Assembly: GCA_021234155.1 (NCBI GenBank)
Contig: JAJEKV010000019.1
Location: 5,598,284 to 5,662,283, forward strand
From: Isoetes taiwanensis
Taxonomy: Eukaryota > Streptophyta > Lycopodiopsida > Isoetales > Isoetaceae
DNA length: 64,000 nt
Direction: 5' to 3'
Shown here: in pieces, positions 32,375 through 43,348 of the stretch
Numbering within the stretch: the stretch's first letter is position 1
Layout of the letters: each line of letters opens with the position of its first letter
Translations under genes and position numbers: made by a program
The notes under the pieces: model-generated
Databases searched by the model: none
What the model saw: only the letters and a program-made list of their open reading frames with translations
What the model was told of the DNA's origin: nothing

Positions 32375-33051
32375 TGTTGACCGGGTTTTGGCACCGGTCA
32401 ACATGAAAAAGAAAAGAAAGAAAACCACCGGAAGGGGGTGAAGAAGATTAATTTTATGATCTAAGGCATTGGTGAGATAAATTTTAAATGTAATGGGCTC
32501 AATATATAAAGGCCCAATGGTTGAAACAAAAGGTGGAGATGAAGGAGTTAAAATTAAAGGTTGAGATAAAGAGGCAAGATCAAGGGTGGAGATGAAGGGG
32601 TCGAAATTAAAGGTTGAGATAAAGAGGCAAGATCAAGGGTGGAGATGAAGGGGTCGAAATTAAAGGTTGAGATGAAGAGGTAGGATCAAAGGTGGAGATT
32701 AAGAGGCAAAAAATTAAAGGTCAAGATGAAAAGTGTTGTTTATAAAATAATTTTGAGGAGCACGAGCTCCTCCTCTTGCCTTGCTCCAAATTCTTGGGGA
32801 TGGTGGCAGCTCCTCCTTGAATTGGATCAATGGCCCCTCCATGGTTCAGAGACATGGAGGGACCCTTTTGTATTTGAGGTTTTGTGCTTATATGAATTTT
32901 CTTTTGGGCCCAAAGTTATTCCATTCCAAGTTTTTCTTCAAATCTCTGATTTCATATTGCAGCTTCTGATCTTATATTGCAGCACCCAATGTGATCCCGA
33001 TTTCTGCCTTTGAGGCCACCTGTTGGGGGTTGTGGGAAAAATCCGCCAACA
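32375..33051 (+). repeat. Left LTR of the non-coding element
   Basis: The first 29 bases form a hairpin (TGTTGACCGG ... CCGGTCAACA). From 32530 to 32720 there are about three imperfect copies of a purine-rich ~53-bp unit (AAAGGTTGAGATAAAGAGGC and GGGTGGAGATGAAGGGGTCG). Confidence 0.85.
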
Positions 33052-35040
33052 GAATGGAGGTCCTATCGAGATCTGATGTTTCCCCAGATCATTTTGGTGC
33101 TGCAAGTTTATTTGGAGTAGTCATTGTTTACAGATTTATTTGGAGCAGTCTTTGTTCATTTCGGGTTGCTTACAGATGCTTGAAGATGCTGCTTGTTCAC
33201 TGCTTATTGCTTGAAGATGCTGCAGAAAGAAATACTTCTTAAATATTTTGGGAGAGCCAGCAAAAGCCAGCCCTCCATAATCTATCTTGCAGGGACAAAA
33301 GGGAAGAAGCGCGACTTGAAAATTCTTTTGCCGCAAAGCTTTCTATACCTGTTTAGTCAAGGCCCTTTTCGATTTATTATTTTTCATCTCTCCGCCTTTG
33401 TCTTCTTTGCCCTGCACACAACAAAAGGTTGCCCTTGCATTCTGCCTATAAAGAAACCCATAGACAAGAGTTCTGCAAAAGATTTTTCATGCAAGAAAAG
33501 AAGGGCATTCGCTGCATTCTTTGTCATTATTACTTTGTTCCTATTTCTGAAAGAAATAAGAGAAGAGCGAACAATATGCATGCCATCTCTGTGCTCCAGC
33601 GCCTCCTGCAAGAAGAAGAGAAGCAATCAGAAGGAAAAGGGAAAAGAAGAACCACCAAAGTTGTGCTCTGCCATCGCCATCTTCTGCTGCTTTTTTGTCG
33701 CCATAGCCACCTGCAAGCAAGAAAACAATGATCTGCTGTTATTGTCTGCTCCATCCAACTGCCTTCTGCCATCGTTTTGCCTCCATCTGCTGATCTTACT
33801 TGTGCCGAACCTGCAAAAGAATGAGAAGAAGAAGCCGCCAGAAGCTCTGTCCCTGCATCAGCCGCCCGCCATGGCCGCCCCTGCCGCTCAGAAACAGATA
33901 CAAGGAAAAAAAAAAATTTTGTTGTCCGTTCTTGTTGCCACGTCCACCTTTTTCTCTTTTGCCCACGTTTATTTTGCCTTGCTTTTGCCCACATTGCTTC
34001 ATACCATAAGTTATTTTTAACCACTAGCCAATTTATTATTTTCTCATTGATCCCTTCCACTCTTTTTACGTTTTTTTTGCTTTTTGTCTCGACATGTTTA
34101 TTCTCTAGCCCATTGATCTTTACATTTACATGTTTATGTCCACTCTTTGCCCCAATATTGCTTATCTTGCATAAAGACAACATTTTTGTTTGGGCGAAGA
34201 GCCTTCGTTTTCCTCTCCTCCTCACCACACTATAGCTGCCCATCACGCTTGCAAGTTTTTTTATTTTTCTTCTTTCGTTTATTTTTCTAACTTTGCTTTC
34301 GTTTAAACCTTTGCTTTTTCTTTCTTTCATGTTTTTTATTTTTTCCTTTCATCTCATTTCCTAACCTTTGCTTTTCGTGTTCTTTCACCCTTTCATTTAT
34401 TTTCTAACATTTGCTTTCAAGTTTTTATATTTTCTCATTCTTTCATTCCATTTCCTCATCATTGCTTTCATTTTTTGCTAATATTTTCACCCTTATAACA
34501 ATGTTTCTTTACCATTTTTTCCTTGTCTAAAAACTATGGTCCATCCTTATTGCCTCAAACATCATTATTTTGCCCTCATTGTTACACCATTGCCATAATT
34601 TTTGTTTGGGCGCCGCCCTCCTTTCTTATACCATTTTTCCAAAAAAATATAGCCATCTTGGCCCAAGCATTACATGTGTCTTTCCCTAAAGCCCGAAATT
34701 ACCATTGATTTTCTATTATCATGGCACTCATTATTATTATCATCATTCTATCAAGTTCGAAGTCTCGGTTATTATCACCAAATTATTATCATCATTTATC
34801 ATTATTATATGGTGTTGGAGTACACCCTAAAACCTCCAAATATTATTATTATTCTATGGTGTTGGAGTACACCCTAAAACCTCCAAATTATTATCATCAT
34901 TTCGAGTTCGAAGTCTCGGATATCAAAACTTCGGTTGTGTTCCTTATTGAGTCTAAGGGACCAATTATTGTACTAAATATATGAAAAACTTTGAAGTAAG
35001 AGGGCCGAGGGGACCGACCCATTTTTTTTTTTGTTTATGA
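33052..35040. other. Interior of the non-coding LTR element
   Basis: Low-complexity, strongly pyrimidine-biased on the plus strand from 33930 to 34560. A 275-codon plus frame (33193-34020) is composed of biased Lys/Phe/Leu/Ser runs, matches no family, and is probably accidental. GTGTTGGAGTACACCCTAAA is duplicated at about 34812 and 34858. Confidence 0.6.
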
Positions 35041-35722
35041 TGTTGACCGGGTTTTGGCACCCTTGGTCAACATGAAAAAAGAAAAGAAAGAAAACCACCG
35101 AAGGGGGTGTGAAGAAGATTAATTTTATGATCTAAGGCATTGGTGAGATAAATTTTAAATGTAATGGGCTCAATATATAAAGGCCCAATGGTTGAAACAA
35201 AAGGTGGAGATGAAGGAGTTAAAATTAAAGGTTGAGATAAAGAGGCAAGATCAAGGGTGGAGATGAAGGGGTCGAAATTAAAGGTTGAGATAAAGAGGCA
35301 AGATCAAGGGTGGAGATGAAGGGGTCGAAATTAAAGGTTGAGATGAAGAGGTAGGATCAAAGGTGGAGATTAAGAGGCAAAAAATTAAAGGTCAAGATGA
35401 AAAGTGTTGTTTATAAAATAATTTTGAGGAGCACGAGCTCCTCCTCTTGCCTTGCTCCAAATTCTTGGGGATGGTGGCAGCTCCTCCTTGAATTGGATCA
35501 ATGGCCCCTCCATGGTTCAGAGACATGGAGGGACCCTTTTGTATTTGAGGTTTTGTGCTTATATGAATTTTCTTTTGGGCCCAAAGTTATTCCATTCCAA
35601 GTTTTTCTTCAAATCTCTGATTTCATATTGCAGCTTCTGATCTTATATTGCAGCACCCAATGTGATCCCGATTTCTGCCTTTGAGGCCACCTGTTGGGGG
35701 TTGTGGGAAAAATCCGCCAACA
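35041..35722 (+). repeat. Right LTR of the non-coding element
   Basis: 682 bp, nearly identical to 32375-33051, with small indels after the initial hairpin and in GGGGGTGTGAAG. Confidence 0.85.
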
Positions 35723-36009
35723 CCGCCACTTAGGGTTAGGGTTTTTTTTTTTTTTAAGGTGGCGGGCACCCCCTACCTCGAGGTCGCCACCGTCGCTACA
35801 AACACCCGGGTACCCCCTGCCCGCCACATAGGGTTAGGGTTTGGCACCGGTTACACATACCATTATTCTACTTCAACCACGTTAAAGCAATCATGACGGC
35901 ATCTACTACACCACCCAAAACTCATACTACCCCAAAATCTTCACTCACTAGCTAACGATCTAACGAGTTAGTATGTGGCCAGTGCAATAGTTTGGCTTCC
36001 CAGAACCGT
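35723..36009. other. A2 5' leader, part next to the primer site
   Basis: It holds TTAGGGTTAGGG followed by a T run (about 35731-35754) and a second TAGGGTTAGGG (about 35828). These are short plant-telomere-like phrases within the leader repeat. No gene. Confidence 0.5.
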
Positions 36010-36021
36010 GCTCTGATACCA
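36010..36021 (-). other. Primer-binding site of A2
   Basis: The minus strand reads TGGTATCAGAGC, one base from the end of the 5' LTR. It is complementary to the 3' end of initiator Met-tRNA, the usual primer of plant gypsy and copia elements. Confidence 0.92.
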
Positions 36022-37298
36022 CTGTGACGCTCCCTGAACATATACGACCCCTGGCCGTATACATACGGGGACTTTCCCCTCTCATGGCGATCACATCGCC
36101 ACGAGCAGGGCGCTCCGTCTATCCCGGGCCATCTATGGAGAGATGCCCGAGTGAAGGACACGGAGGTGTCATTCGGCCCACGCCTTCAGTGGGACTCCTA
36201 CGTCGCGGAAGCGTGAATACATGTTAGCACACAACATAAATCATATATAAATAACCACCACGAAGGGTGGCGCATCCATCCAAATACCAACGGCAAAGAA
36301 TATGCATCTAACTAAGAAAACACCCCAAACCCCAGGCGCTACCCTGGTTCAGACTCCTATGAGGATAGACTGATGGCTCGGCCTCAAGAGTTCAGCAGAC
36401 AGAAGTATAACCTGGCGTTGGCTGGCATAGAACATCGGCTAGGGTTGTCCACTCCATCCGCCCCTCCTGTGCACACCTTGTAGATGGGTCGATTCACGCT
36501 ATGGCTTCGCTATAGCCTTCTGGAGACGCAGGCTCGAGGTATCACCCTACTGAGCCTACTCTAGGGTTCATGAAGCACCGGTCCGATGAGGCAGGTCAGG
36601 GAAGCGTCCCCTTCCAGAATCACAGTGGTTCCATGGGTGAGCTAGAGAATACGTGCCGCATCAGCGACCCCCGCATCCGTACCCGACTTACTCACCCTAA
36701 ATCTACTCAAAGTGCAAGGTGCTCCATACAGATCACACCTCTACACCCAGGGAGTGTCAGACCCATACCAGGCCCTCTCCGTGACCGGCTATCAGGCCTA
36801 GCCCACTGTAGGAGTCCCAGGAGCCCTGTATATTCGTGCAGGACCCCACCTCCACTTCACCACTGTGTTCCTTGTCTGGTGCTAAGCCAATCCATAGCAT
36901 CTACGACCCGGTGGTCTCTTGTACACAGGCCGCAATTAATGGGATACTACAGGGCTCGATCTAGGAGCATACTACAATACATGGGCTCAGAGGTCTCTAC
37001 CCCCCGTAATTCCCCCATTTCAGAGTAATACTAGGCAAAGAACTAACAATCCATCCTTTCAGAGCAAAACCAGAATCAATATATAAAGAGAACTTACCTT
37101 TACAATCAAGGGTTAGTTCCTAGGATTAAAACACAGAGAGAACAAAGCTACAAACACAACCAGGGCCCAACAGGGGCGCTACCCTAGAATTCACAGGCTA
37201 TCCTAGCCACCCACCTGAGTTCTGGCTGGAGCCGTTACCATGGGGTGCTTCCATCTCCTGGGTCTTGGGGGTTCAGCTTCAGCTACACAGGTACAGGC

Positions 37299-40200
37299 AT
37301 GGAAAATTTTAAGGGACCTATAATTTTGTATAAGTATAATGAATTGGCCATTCCTTGTAAAATATGCCCCCAAAAGTGTAGCCTGAACTGACCATTTTTT
37401 CTATTTTTTTCTAATGTGGCTGCAACCCAATTGGCGATTTTTGAACCAAATATCTAATAATGTGTAGCTCAGATAGCGATTTTTAATATAGAACTAGTTG
37501 TCCAAACATAAAGAAGTCGCTACCTTATATAAATGTGTTTAAGTTACATGTTGTATGAATTCAAATTCATACCCCATGTATTTCAATAATGCACAGATTG
37601 CTGGTAGGAAGAATCGAAAATCAAATCCCGGGATCTTCGTAAAGAGGATTGAAAAGTGCCTCGACATTTGATTTTCCAAAAGAGCAGGATTATTCTTAGT
37701 TGGTAGATAGTGTTGGCCCCTCATAAGTGACGAATTTATGAAGAGGCCTCTTAATGAGTTAAGATTTGACGAACTTAAGGCATTACAAGATTTGGCCAAG
37801 TGGACTAAATGGCCATTCCATAAGCATATCTAGTTCTCATTTGGGACTAAATTGGCCCCAAAGTCGATACCACTCCAATTAGCAAATATCTAATTGGCCA
37901 TTCTAACGTCACTAGAAAAAGTGCCCAGCGTTGTTGGGCTTTTCGTCGGATATAATTTAGAAAAATACAAAATGATAGAATCCACTTGAGAAGGTTTGTG
38001 CTAAATGGTGGATTTAATCTAATCCTAAATGTCGAACGAATATTAATAAATGTGTATCTTGCGAATATTTTGTGTGTTATAACTCAAGTGTGCAAAGGAG
38101 ACATCCTAAAGCAATAGATAGTATAGTTAGTGCATTTATTGGTTAACTTCTTTTACAATTTGAAGGCGCTGATAGAGAGAGAAAATGATCTACCAATGTT
38201 GCTGATCCTGCCCTCTTCTCTTCCAGAATGCATGGGCATATGATTAAAAAACTAATAAGAGTAGTGGATTTTAAAAACTCCATACCTTCAATAAAAACCC
38301 ATTCAATTCAGTTCTTATTTGGAGCTTCTTATAGTCCTATTGAATCGAGAAGTCTAGGCAATTCTATTTATTTCAATAGAAATTCACAGCCAAACACAAA
38401 AGAAGACTAATAAAGAAAAAGATTAAATCTTGCAAAGACGAAAGCTCGCAATGTTATCCAATTTGTATGTCATTCTGCAGTCCCAAGGTGCCGGTATAAT
38501 TTAGATTCAACCTGCTAATTGTGGATAACCAAGATCCTGATCTTTACAACGTGAAAATTAGATTTCTAAAACGAAGAATATATTCTCATTTATTCAACCT
38601 GCAAGAGGCTGGCTAAGAAAATAAAATAGTGAAAAGGGAACCTTCCGCAGACCAATGTTTGGGAGGCCAAGATATAATCTTATGTCCGCCTTTGTCAGAT
38701 TGAAGGCGGGATCCATGAATAAAACTTCGATCTATGAGCTTCCCAATGCATAAATGATCTATTTCTCCTCGTCTCCTCACATTTGAACCTCTCAGCTGAT
38801 TCATCGATCCCTCACTGAAACCTTATTACATGCCAACAATAAAAATGAAGAAAACTATGACTCTACCTGTTTCAACATGGAATAGATATTTGATGAATGC
38901 TAGTTTCACGGCATCTTTATTCGCAGAGAGAGCTCACTTGCTTTTGACAATAGCTAAATCACATTGAAAAGTTCACTCGCTTTTACGGTCGCATTGGAAG
39001 ATTGAATCACCTTGCATAAATAAAATGGGCTGAGAATATAGATTGCATAGCTTCAACTAATTAAAACTCGGGTTTTCTTTCACAATAGATTTAACGAATG
39101 GCGAAAGTGGTACAAATACAATTTAGTTGCAAGTACTAACCTCAAGCTTTTTGATTTTTGTGCTTTCAAGAACATCAAGAACTCCATTCTCAATAATGAA
39201 TCAAAGCGTGAAGACATTCCAGCATTTTATGAAATCTCAAAGGATTTAGAATACATAAACACATTCCAAGCATTTTTACGGATGCCAACGTGTCGACAAA
39301 AGCGGAGAAAGAAATGAATGTCCACAACATACCACAATGGCCATCATAGTAGAATCCTGCTGCGCCACTATAATAATAATATCCAGAAGCCTCATCCCAA
39401 ACAAAGCCCGGACCGAGAAACGCATTATGATTAGGCTTTTCAAGAGGGCTTTGATTTGTCAAAAGTGCTTTGTCTTTTGAAGCATAACCCCCGAGTCATC
39501 TTGAAAGTAAAGAAAAACTATCGAGAAAAGGTAATCTAAGGAACACCGGCTACCATGGGGAACATCTTCTAAAACAATAAAGAGCCATGTCTGCTACAAT
39601 GATTATAGATGTCCTAAGAACGAGGCGTTATATAGGATTCCGTGGTGCAATGAAATAAAGTAACCATTGGTCATGCAATCATGGCCATGTATTACCTGTT
39701 AGGCAAATGTCGCCGCCTCAATTATGGCAAAGCAGCTAAAGCTACACTTTGAGAAGAAAGACCTCCGGAAAAAAGGCACTCTTTGCAAAAGCCACTTTCA
39801 ATACTTGACCATTCTTTTCCAAATTGTTTCTATTGCTTTTGGCGGTGTGCTCTAGTTGCATCTTCGACCTAATTAAATCACCAAACAAAGTTTGGGAGAA
39901 GCTTCTTTCAAAGCGGGGAGAAATTAAATTGAGAATTAGAGTACTTGAGTTGAAGTGCACAAAAGCAAATCCTCGAGAAATATCGTAAACTTATCACGAA
40001 TCGGAAGCAACATTTTATTCCGAAAAAAACAATGGAAAACTTCTCTTAAGTGATTTAATAACCTAATAATCGTGATCTATGCTTGAAGAGGTCGAATGCA
40101 ACAAGCTTATTCTTGAATGAGGGGTGCCCGCTTCGAAAAAACTAACCGGCAAAGGAAGCAAAGGAAGAATTAATAAGCAATTTTACATCAATGGGAATGG

Positions 40201-40673
40201 ACAAAATGCAATCAAATGCAGTCGATGGCAAGGCAAAGCTTTTTGCCGGACCATTTTTCACCCACAACATCGTCCCTTTTTTCCTTTTCTTGTGTTTGTA
40301 AAACTCTAAAATTCCATGCCATTCCATCATTCAGGAACTCGACTAAAAAATATCCATGCCATTCCGTCATTCTTGAACTGTCAAGGAAGGATGCGCAGAT
40401 TTACCCAGATACAAAGCTTTCCAACTGTTTTTAAATCTGACGCTCAAAAATGGAAGTTTTAAAATGAAACAAAATCAAGGGCCCAAAATGCGCACAGACT
40501 ATCACAAAACACCTTTATTATTATATATAGATAATAGGCAATAAAGTGCTACGAAATGGTGAATCTGCAGGTAGTCTGTAGGTAAAGCACCCTACTCAAG
40601 CCGGCCGTCGCATTTTGCCTGAACCTGTAATTTGTGGCCAAATGGCCCGGCGGGGCCACTAAAATTTTCGTTG
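37299..40673. mobile_element. Mutator-like (Pack-MULE type) element in the A2 5' LTR
   Basis: The 9-mer GGTACAGGC flanks it exactly (37290-37298 and 40674-40682), the duplication length typical of Mutator. The ends are ATGGAAAATTTTAAGGGACC and, inverted from the right, CAACGAAAATTTTAGTGGCC, giving short imperfect terminal repeats sharing GAAAATTTTA. No transposase frame is present. It carries at least one captured exon of a cellular gene (39333-39499). Other small frames inside are unassigned. Confidence 0.75.
39333..39499 (-). pseudogene. Captured exon with an OCRE domain
   Basis: One frame reads GYASKDKALL, NAFLGPGFVWDEASGYYYYS and GAAGFYYDGHCG, the aromatic repeat pattern of OCRE domains in RBM5/SUA-type splicing regulators. 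The segment is bounded by a pyrimidine-rich acceptor (TTTCTTTACTTTCAAG) and a GTATGT donor, so it was captured as genomic DNA with introns. In the OCRE frame a TGA falls at the acceptor edge, so this copy cannot be translated as the parent was. The source gene is not in the window. Confidence 0.65.
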
Positions 40674-41064
40674 GGTACAGGCGCTTGGTATGGTGGCGCT
40701 CAGCTTGGTGGTGGCGCTCAGCTCCTGCTCCCTTTTTGGACGAATTTTGAGAGTTAATTAGGGATAGGGATTAGGTTGACAGCCAAATTTGGAAGTCCCC
40801 ATGCTGGCCAATCGATTTAGGCCAGGTGGCGCCTTCCCAAAGCATTAATTAGCCTAATTAATTCATTTGAACCTTAATTCCCTAAGTTATAGGTTATTAT
40901 CTTTAATGATTAAATTAGCATAGCTAATTTAATCTCTTTTAGAACAACCCCCTAGGTTATAGTACCCCCTAGTGGTGTACCTTTACTGGGTGACGTGTCG
41001 GTATATTTATACGTGTACCGTATAAATACGCTACGTATACCGTATAAATACGTGGAACGTCACA

Positions 41065-42359
41065 AACACCCTTCTCAAATGCTGACTATGATCTTCAATG
41101 GACTTGCTGTAGACTAGAATGTCGTCGAAGAAGACAATGACAAACTCATCTAGGAACTCCCTGAAGACGTCGTTCATGAGGCGCATGAAAGTTGCTGGGG
41201 CATTCGACAATCCAAAGGGCATTACTGTAAACTCAAAGTGACCATACCGCGTTCTGAAGGCGGTCTTATGGATATCTTCTTCCTTTATCCTTATTTGGTG
41301 GTATCCTGACCTTAAGTCAATTTTAGAGAATACCTTTGCTCCTTGGAGCTGGTCCATCAAATCATCTGCCCTTGGCAATGCATACTTATTCTTTATCGTC
41401 TGCTTGTTGAGCTGGCGATAGTCTATGCACATTCTTAAACTGCCATCTTTCTTCTTCACGAAGAGTATCGGGGCTCCAAAAGGAGATACACTTGCTCTAA
41501 TAAAGCCAAGCTCAAGCAATTCCTGGAGCTGCTTCTTGAGCTCAATCAACTCCAGGGTGCTCATCCTGTATGGTGCCTTGCTGGTAGGCTTAGCATCTGG
41601 TGCTAATGTGATCTCGCACTCCACACCCCTATAAGGTGGTAGCTGCCGGATTTCATCCGGAAATACATCCTTGAATTCCGAAATAAGCCTTGCTACTGGC
41701 TTGGGCAACTGCTTCCCCTTTTGGTCGTTCCCATCCTGCTTATTGGGCTCAATTGCCTCTAATCTCAAAATGTAATCCACCTTATTTCTTTCTATACTTT
41801 TCCTTAGCTGCATAGAAGAAGCTGCCTTCTTACCTTTCACTATGAATTTGGTGCCGTCCGGTGCTGTCATGGCGACTTCATTGCGGTCACAGTCGATCAT
41901 GGCTTTCGCTGGCTTTAGGAACTCCATTCCTACTATAAGGTCATACCTTCCAATTTCCATGACCTCTGCCCCCATCAGCCACTTACTTCCACTAAGGTTT
42001 ATGTCGAATGTGATCCTCCTCCCCTTAATGTGCCGAATGGCGCCGTTTGCCATAGCAACTGGCCTTGGCTTAGACTTCAATACCTTGTTCTTCATTAGGG
42101 CAGCCAGCCTAGGAGAGGCGAAGTTGTGCGAGCTACCTGTGTCTATGAGGACTACATATGGGTTGCTATCTATGATTCCATCAGCCGCAATCACTGTCGA
42201 CTGATTTTCTATATCACCCGACTCAATATTTGCACAGATATGGCACTCACCATCTATGAAGTCCTGAGCCTCATGCTGGTCGTCGTCTTCATCTGCTTCT
42301 GTCGGCAAATCCCAATCCCCAAGCTCTGCAAGCTGCCTGCATGACGAATGGGCAATCAT
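41065..42359 (-). pseudogene. B protease and reverse transcriptase, N-terminal part
   Basis: A 442-codon frame. Protease: [20 protein letters not shown] and [81 protein letters not shown] (catalytic Asp pair) and HSQHLRRV, after which A2 is inserted. It lies on the minus strand and continues at 21084. It is open over this length, unlike other parts of B. Confidence 0.95.
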
Positions 42360-43340
42360 GTGTTCGGTGCCCTGGCTGGAAGCACCTAAAACATAGCTTC
42401 TTCTCGATACACTCCTGTCTCTTCTCCTTTGTCAGACTGTCTAGAAGACGCTTTAGCACGCTGCCCTCCGATGCATTCTGCAGCTTACGGTCCCCAAAGT
42501 TCTTACCCTGAGCTCTTCCTTGCTGCTGGCCTCCTGATGGTGTAGCTGCTGATTGCTTACTCTGGTACTGCCCTTGGTACTGCCCTGTTGACTTCCCTTT
42601 GAAGGCCGACTGTTTCTCCCCCGTGTTCTTTGGAGCTTCTTCCAAACTTATGGCTTTATCCTCGGCTTACGCCCAATCGACTTTGGGTTGATTGCTCGGA
42701 CTAGCCTTTTGATATTGCTGTTCAATCCCTCAATGTAAGTTTCAACCGCTTGCCTTTCTGAGACTCCGGGAACATGGAGCCTGAGTCGCATGAATTCCTC
42801 TGTGTACTTTGCTACTAACAAGGTGCCCTGGTTCAATCTGTAGAATTGCTAGATCTGCCTGCTAGTATGTGACTGGGCACATAATGTCTCGCGAAAAGGC
42901 CTTGCGAAGGTTTTGAATCTCTGAATCGTTCCTTTTGAGCTTGTTGGACTTTGGTGTAGCCTTTCCACCAGATTCTAGCTGCTCCTATCAAGTTTGCTGT
43001 AGCAACTTTCCCTATATCCTTATCCTTCATGCCATAAGAGTTGCCGAACTCTTCCATCTCGTCAAGCCAGGCTTCTGCCTCCATACCGACTTTGTCCTTC
43101 CTTGAGAACTGACCCAACTTCCTAGTCTTCCACACATTGCTCATAGCACTGTCAACTTTCTTTTGATAATCATCTTCCTTCCTTGCCCTGGCTCTTACCT
43201 GTGAAGTATCGGACTCACTTTCTGAGCTAGAACTGTCTTGATTGTCTGAAGTGTCAGATGAACTGGAGCTAGGTGGTGTTGGACTCCTTCTGTTTCTCCT
43301 TTTCCTCTTCCTGTCTCTGGCATTTCCCTGATTGTCCTGC
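42289..43340 (-). pseudogene. B gag, main part
   Basis: Four overlapping short frames give, in order: an Arg/Ser-rich segment (RKRKRRNRR type, near 43320); the gag domain KLGQFSRKDKVGMEAEAWLDEM and NLIGAARIWWKGY; EFMRLRLHVPGVSERQAVETY; a Gln-rich linker; and the zinc knuckle [14 protein letters not shown]. At least three frameshifts separate them. Segment order equals that of A2's gag. Confidence 0.88.
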
Positions 43341-43348
43341 CCCCGGGG

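Larger units (their letters stand above)
32375..35722 (+). mobile_element. Non-coding LTR element (LARD/TRIM-like) inside the A2 leader
   Basis: Two direct repeats of 677 and 682 bp, starting TGTTGACCGGGTTTTGGCAC and ending AAATCCGCCAACA, flank about 2 kb. Just after the left repeat, TGGAGGTCCTATCGAGATC (33055-33073) starts with TGG as a tRNA primer site would, giving plus orientation. There is no gag or pol. The bases next to the two ends (CACTT and CCGCC) do not match, so the target duplication is absent or the element recombined. It separates A2's ORF1 from its primer site. Confidence 0.8.
21085..41064 (-). mobile_element. LTR retrotransposon A2: chromovirus encoding histone H3 and an H2A-like protein
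   Basis: A complete minus-strand gypsy element inserted in B's RT gene, with target duplicates AATAC (21080-21084) and AACAC (41065-41069). Layout in reading direction: 5' LTR (36023-41064, interrupted), Met-tRNA primer site, ORF1 with histone H3, ORF2 with H2A-like end, small ORF3, gag, protease, RT, RNase H, integrase-chromodomain, polypurine tract, 3' LTR (21085-22713). Subtracting the two later insertions gives about 13.2 kb. Gag-pol has several frameshifts, one stop and small deletions, while ORF1 and ORF2 are open. It is nested in B and therefore younger than B. Confidence 0.95.
36023..41064 (-). repeat. 5' LTR of A2, interrupted
   Basis: Parts 36023-37298 and 40683-41064 together match the 3' LTR. 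The Pack-MULE-like element lies between them. This LTR would hold the promoter that transcribes ORF1, ORF2, gag and pol. Confidence 0.95.

Noticed and set aside
33193-34020. 275-codon plus-strand frame
   Set aside because: Low-complexity Lys/Phe/Leu composition in pyrimidine-rich DNA, no family features; likely chance in the non-coding LTR element.
35731-35760. Internal telomere repeat
   Set aside because: Only two TTAGGG-like units next to a T run, part of the A2 leader repeat.
36570-37028. 152-codon frame within an LTR, repeated at 21632-22090
   Set aside because: It lies wholly in LTR sequence, on the strand opposite to the element, and is broken in A1's LTRs. Accidental.
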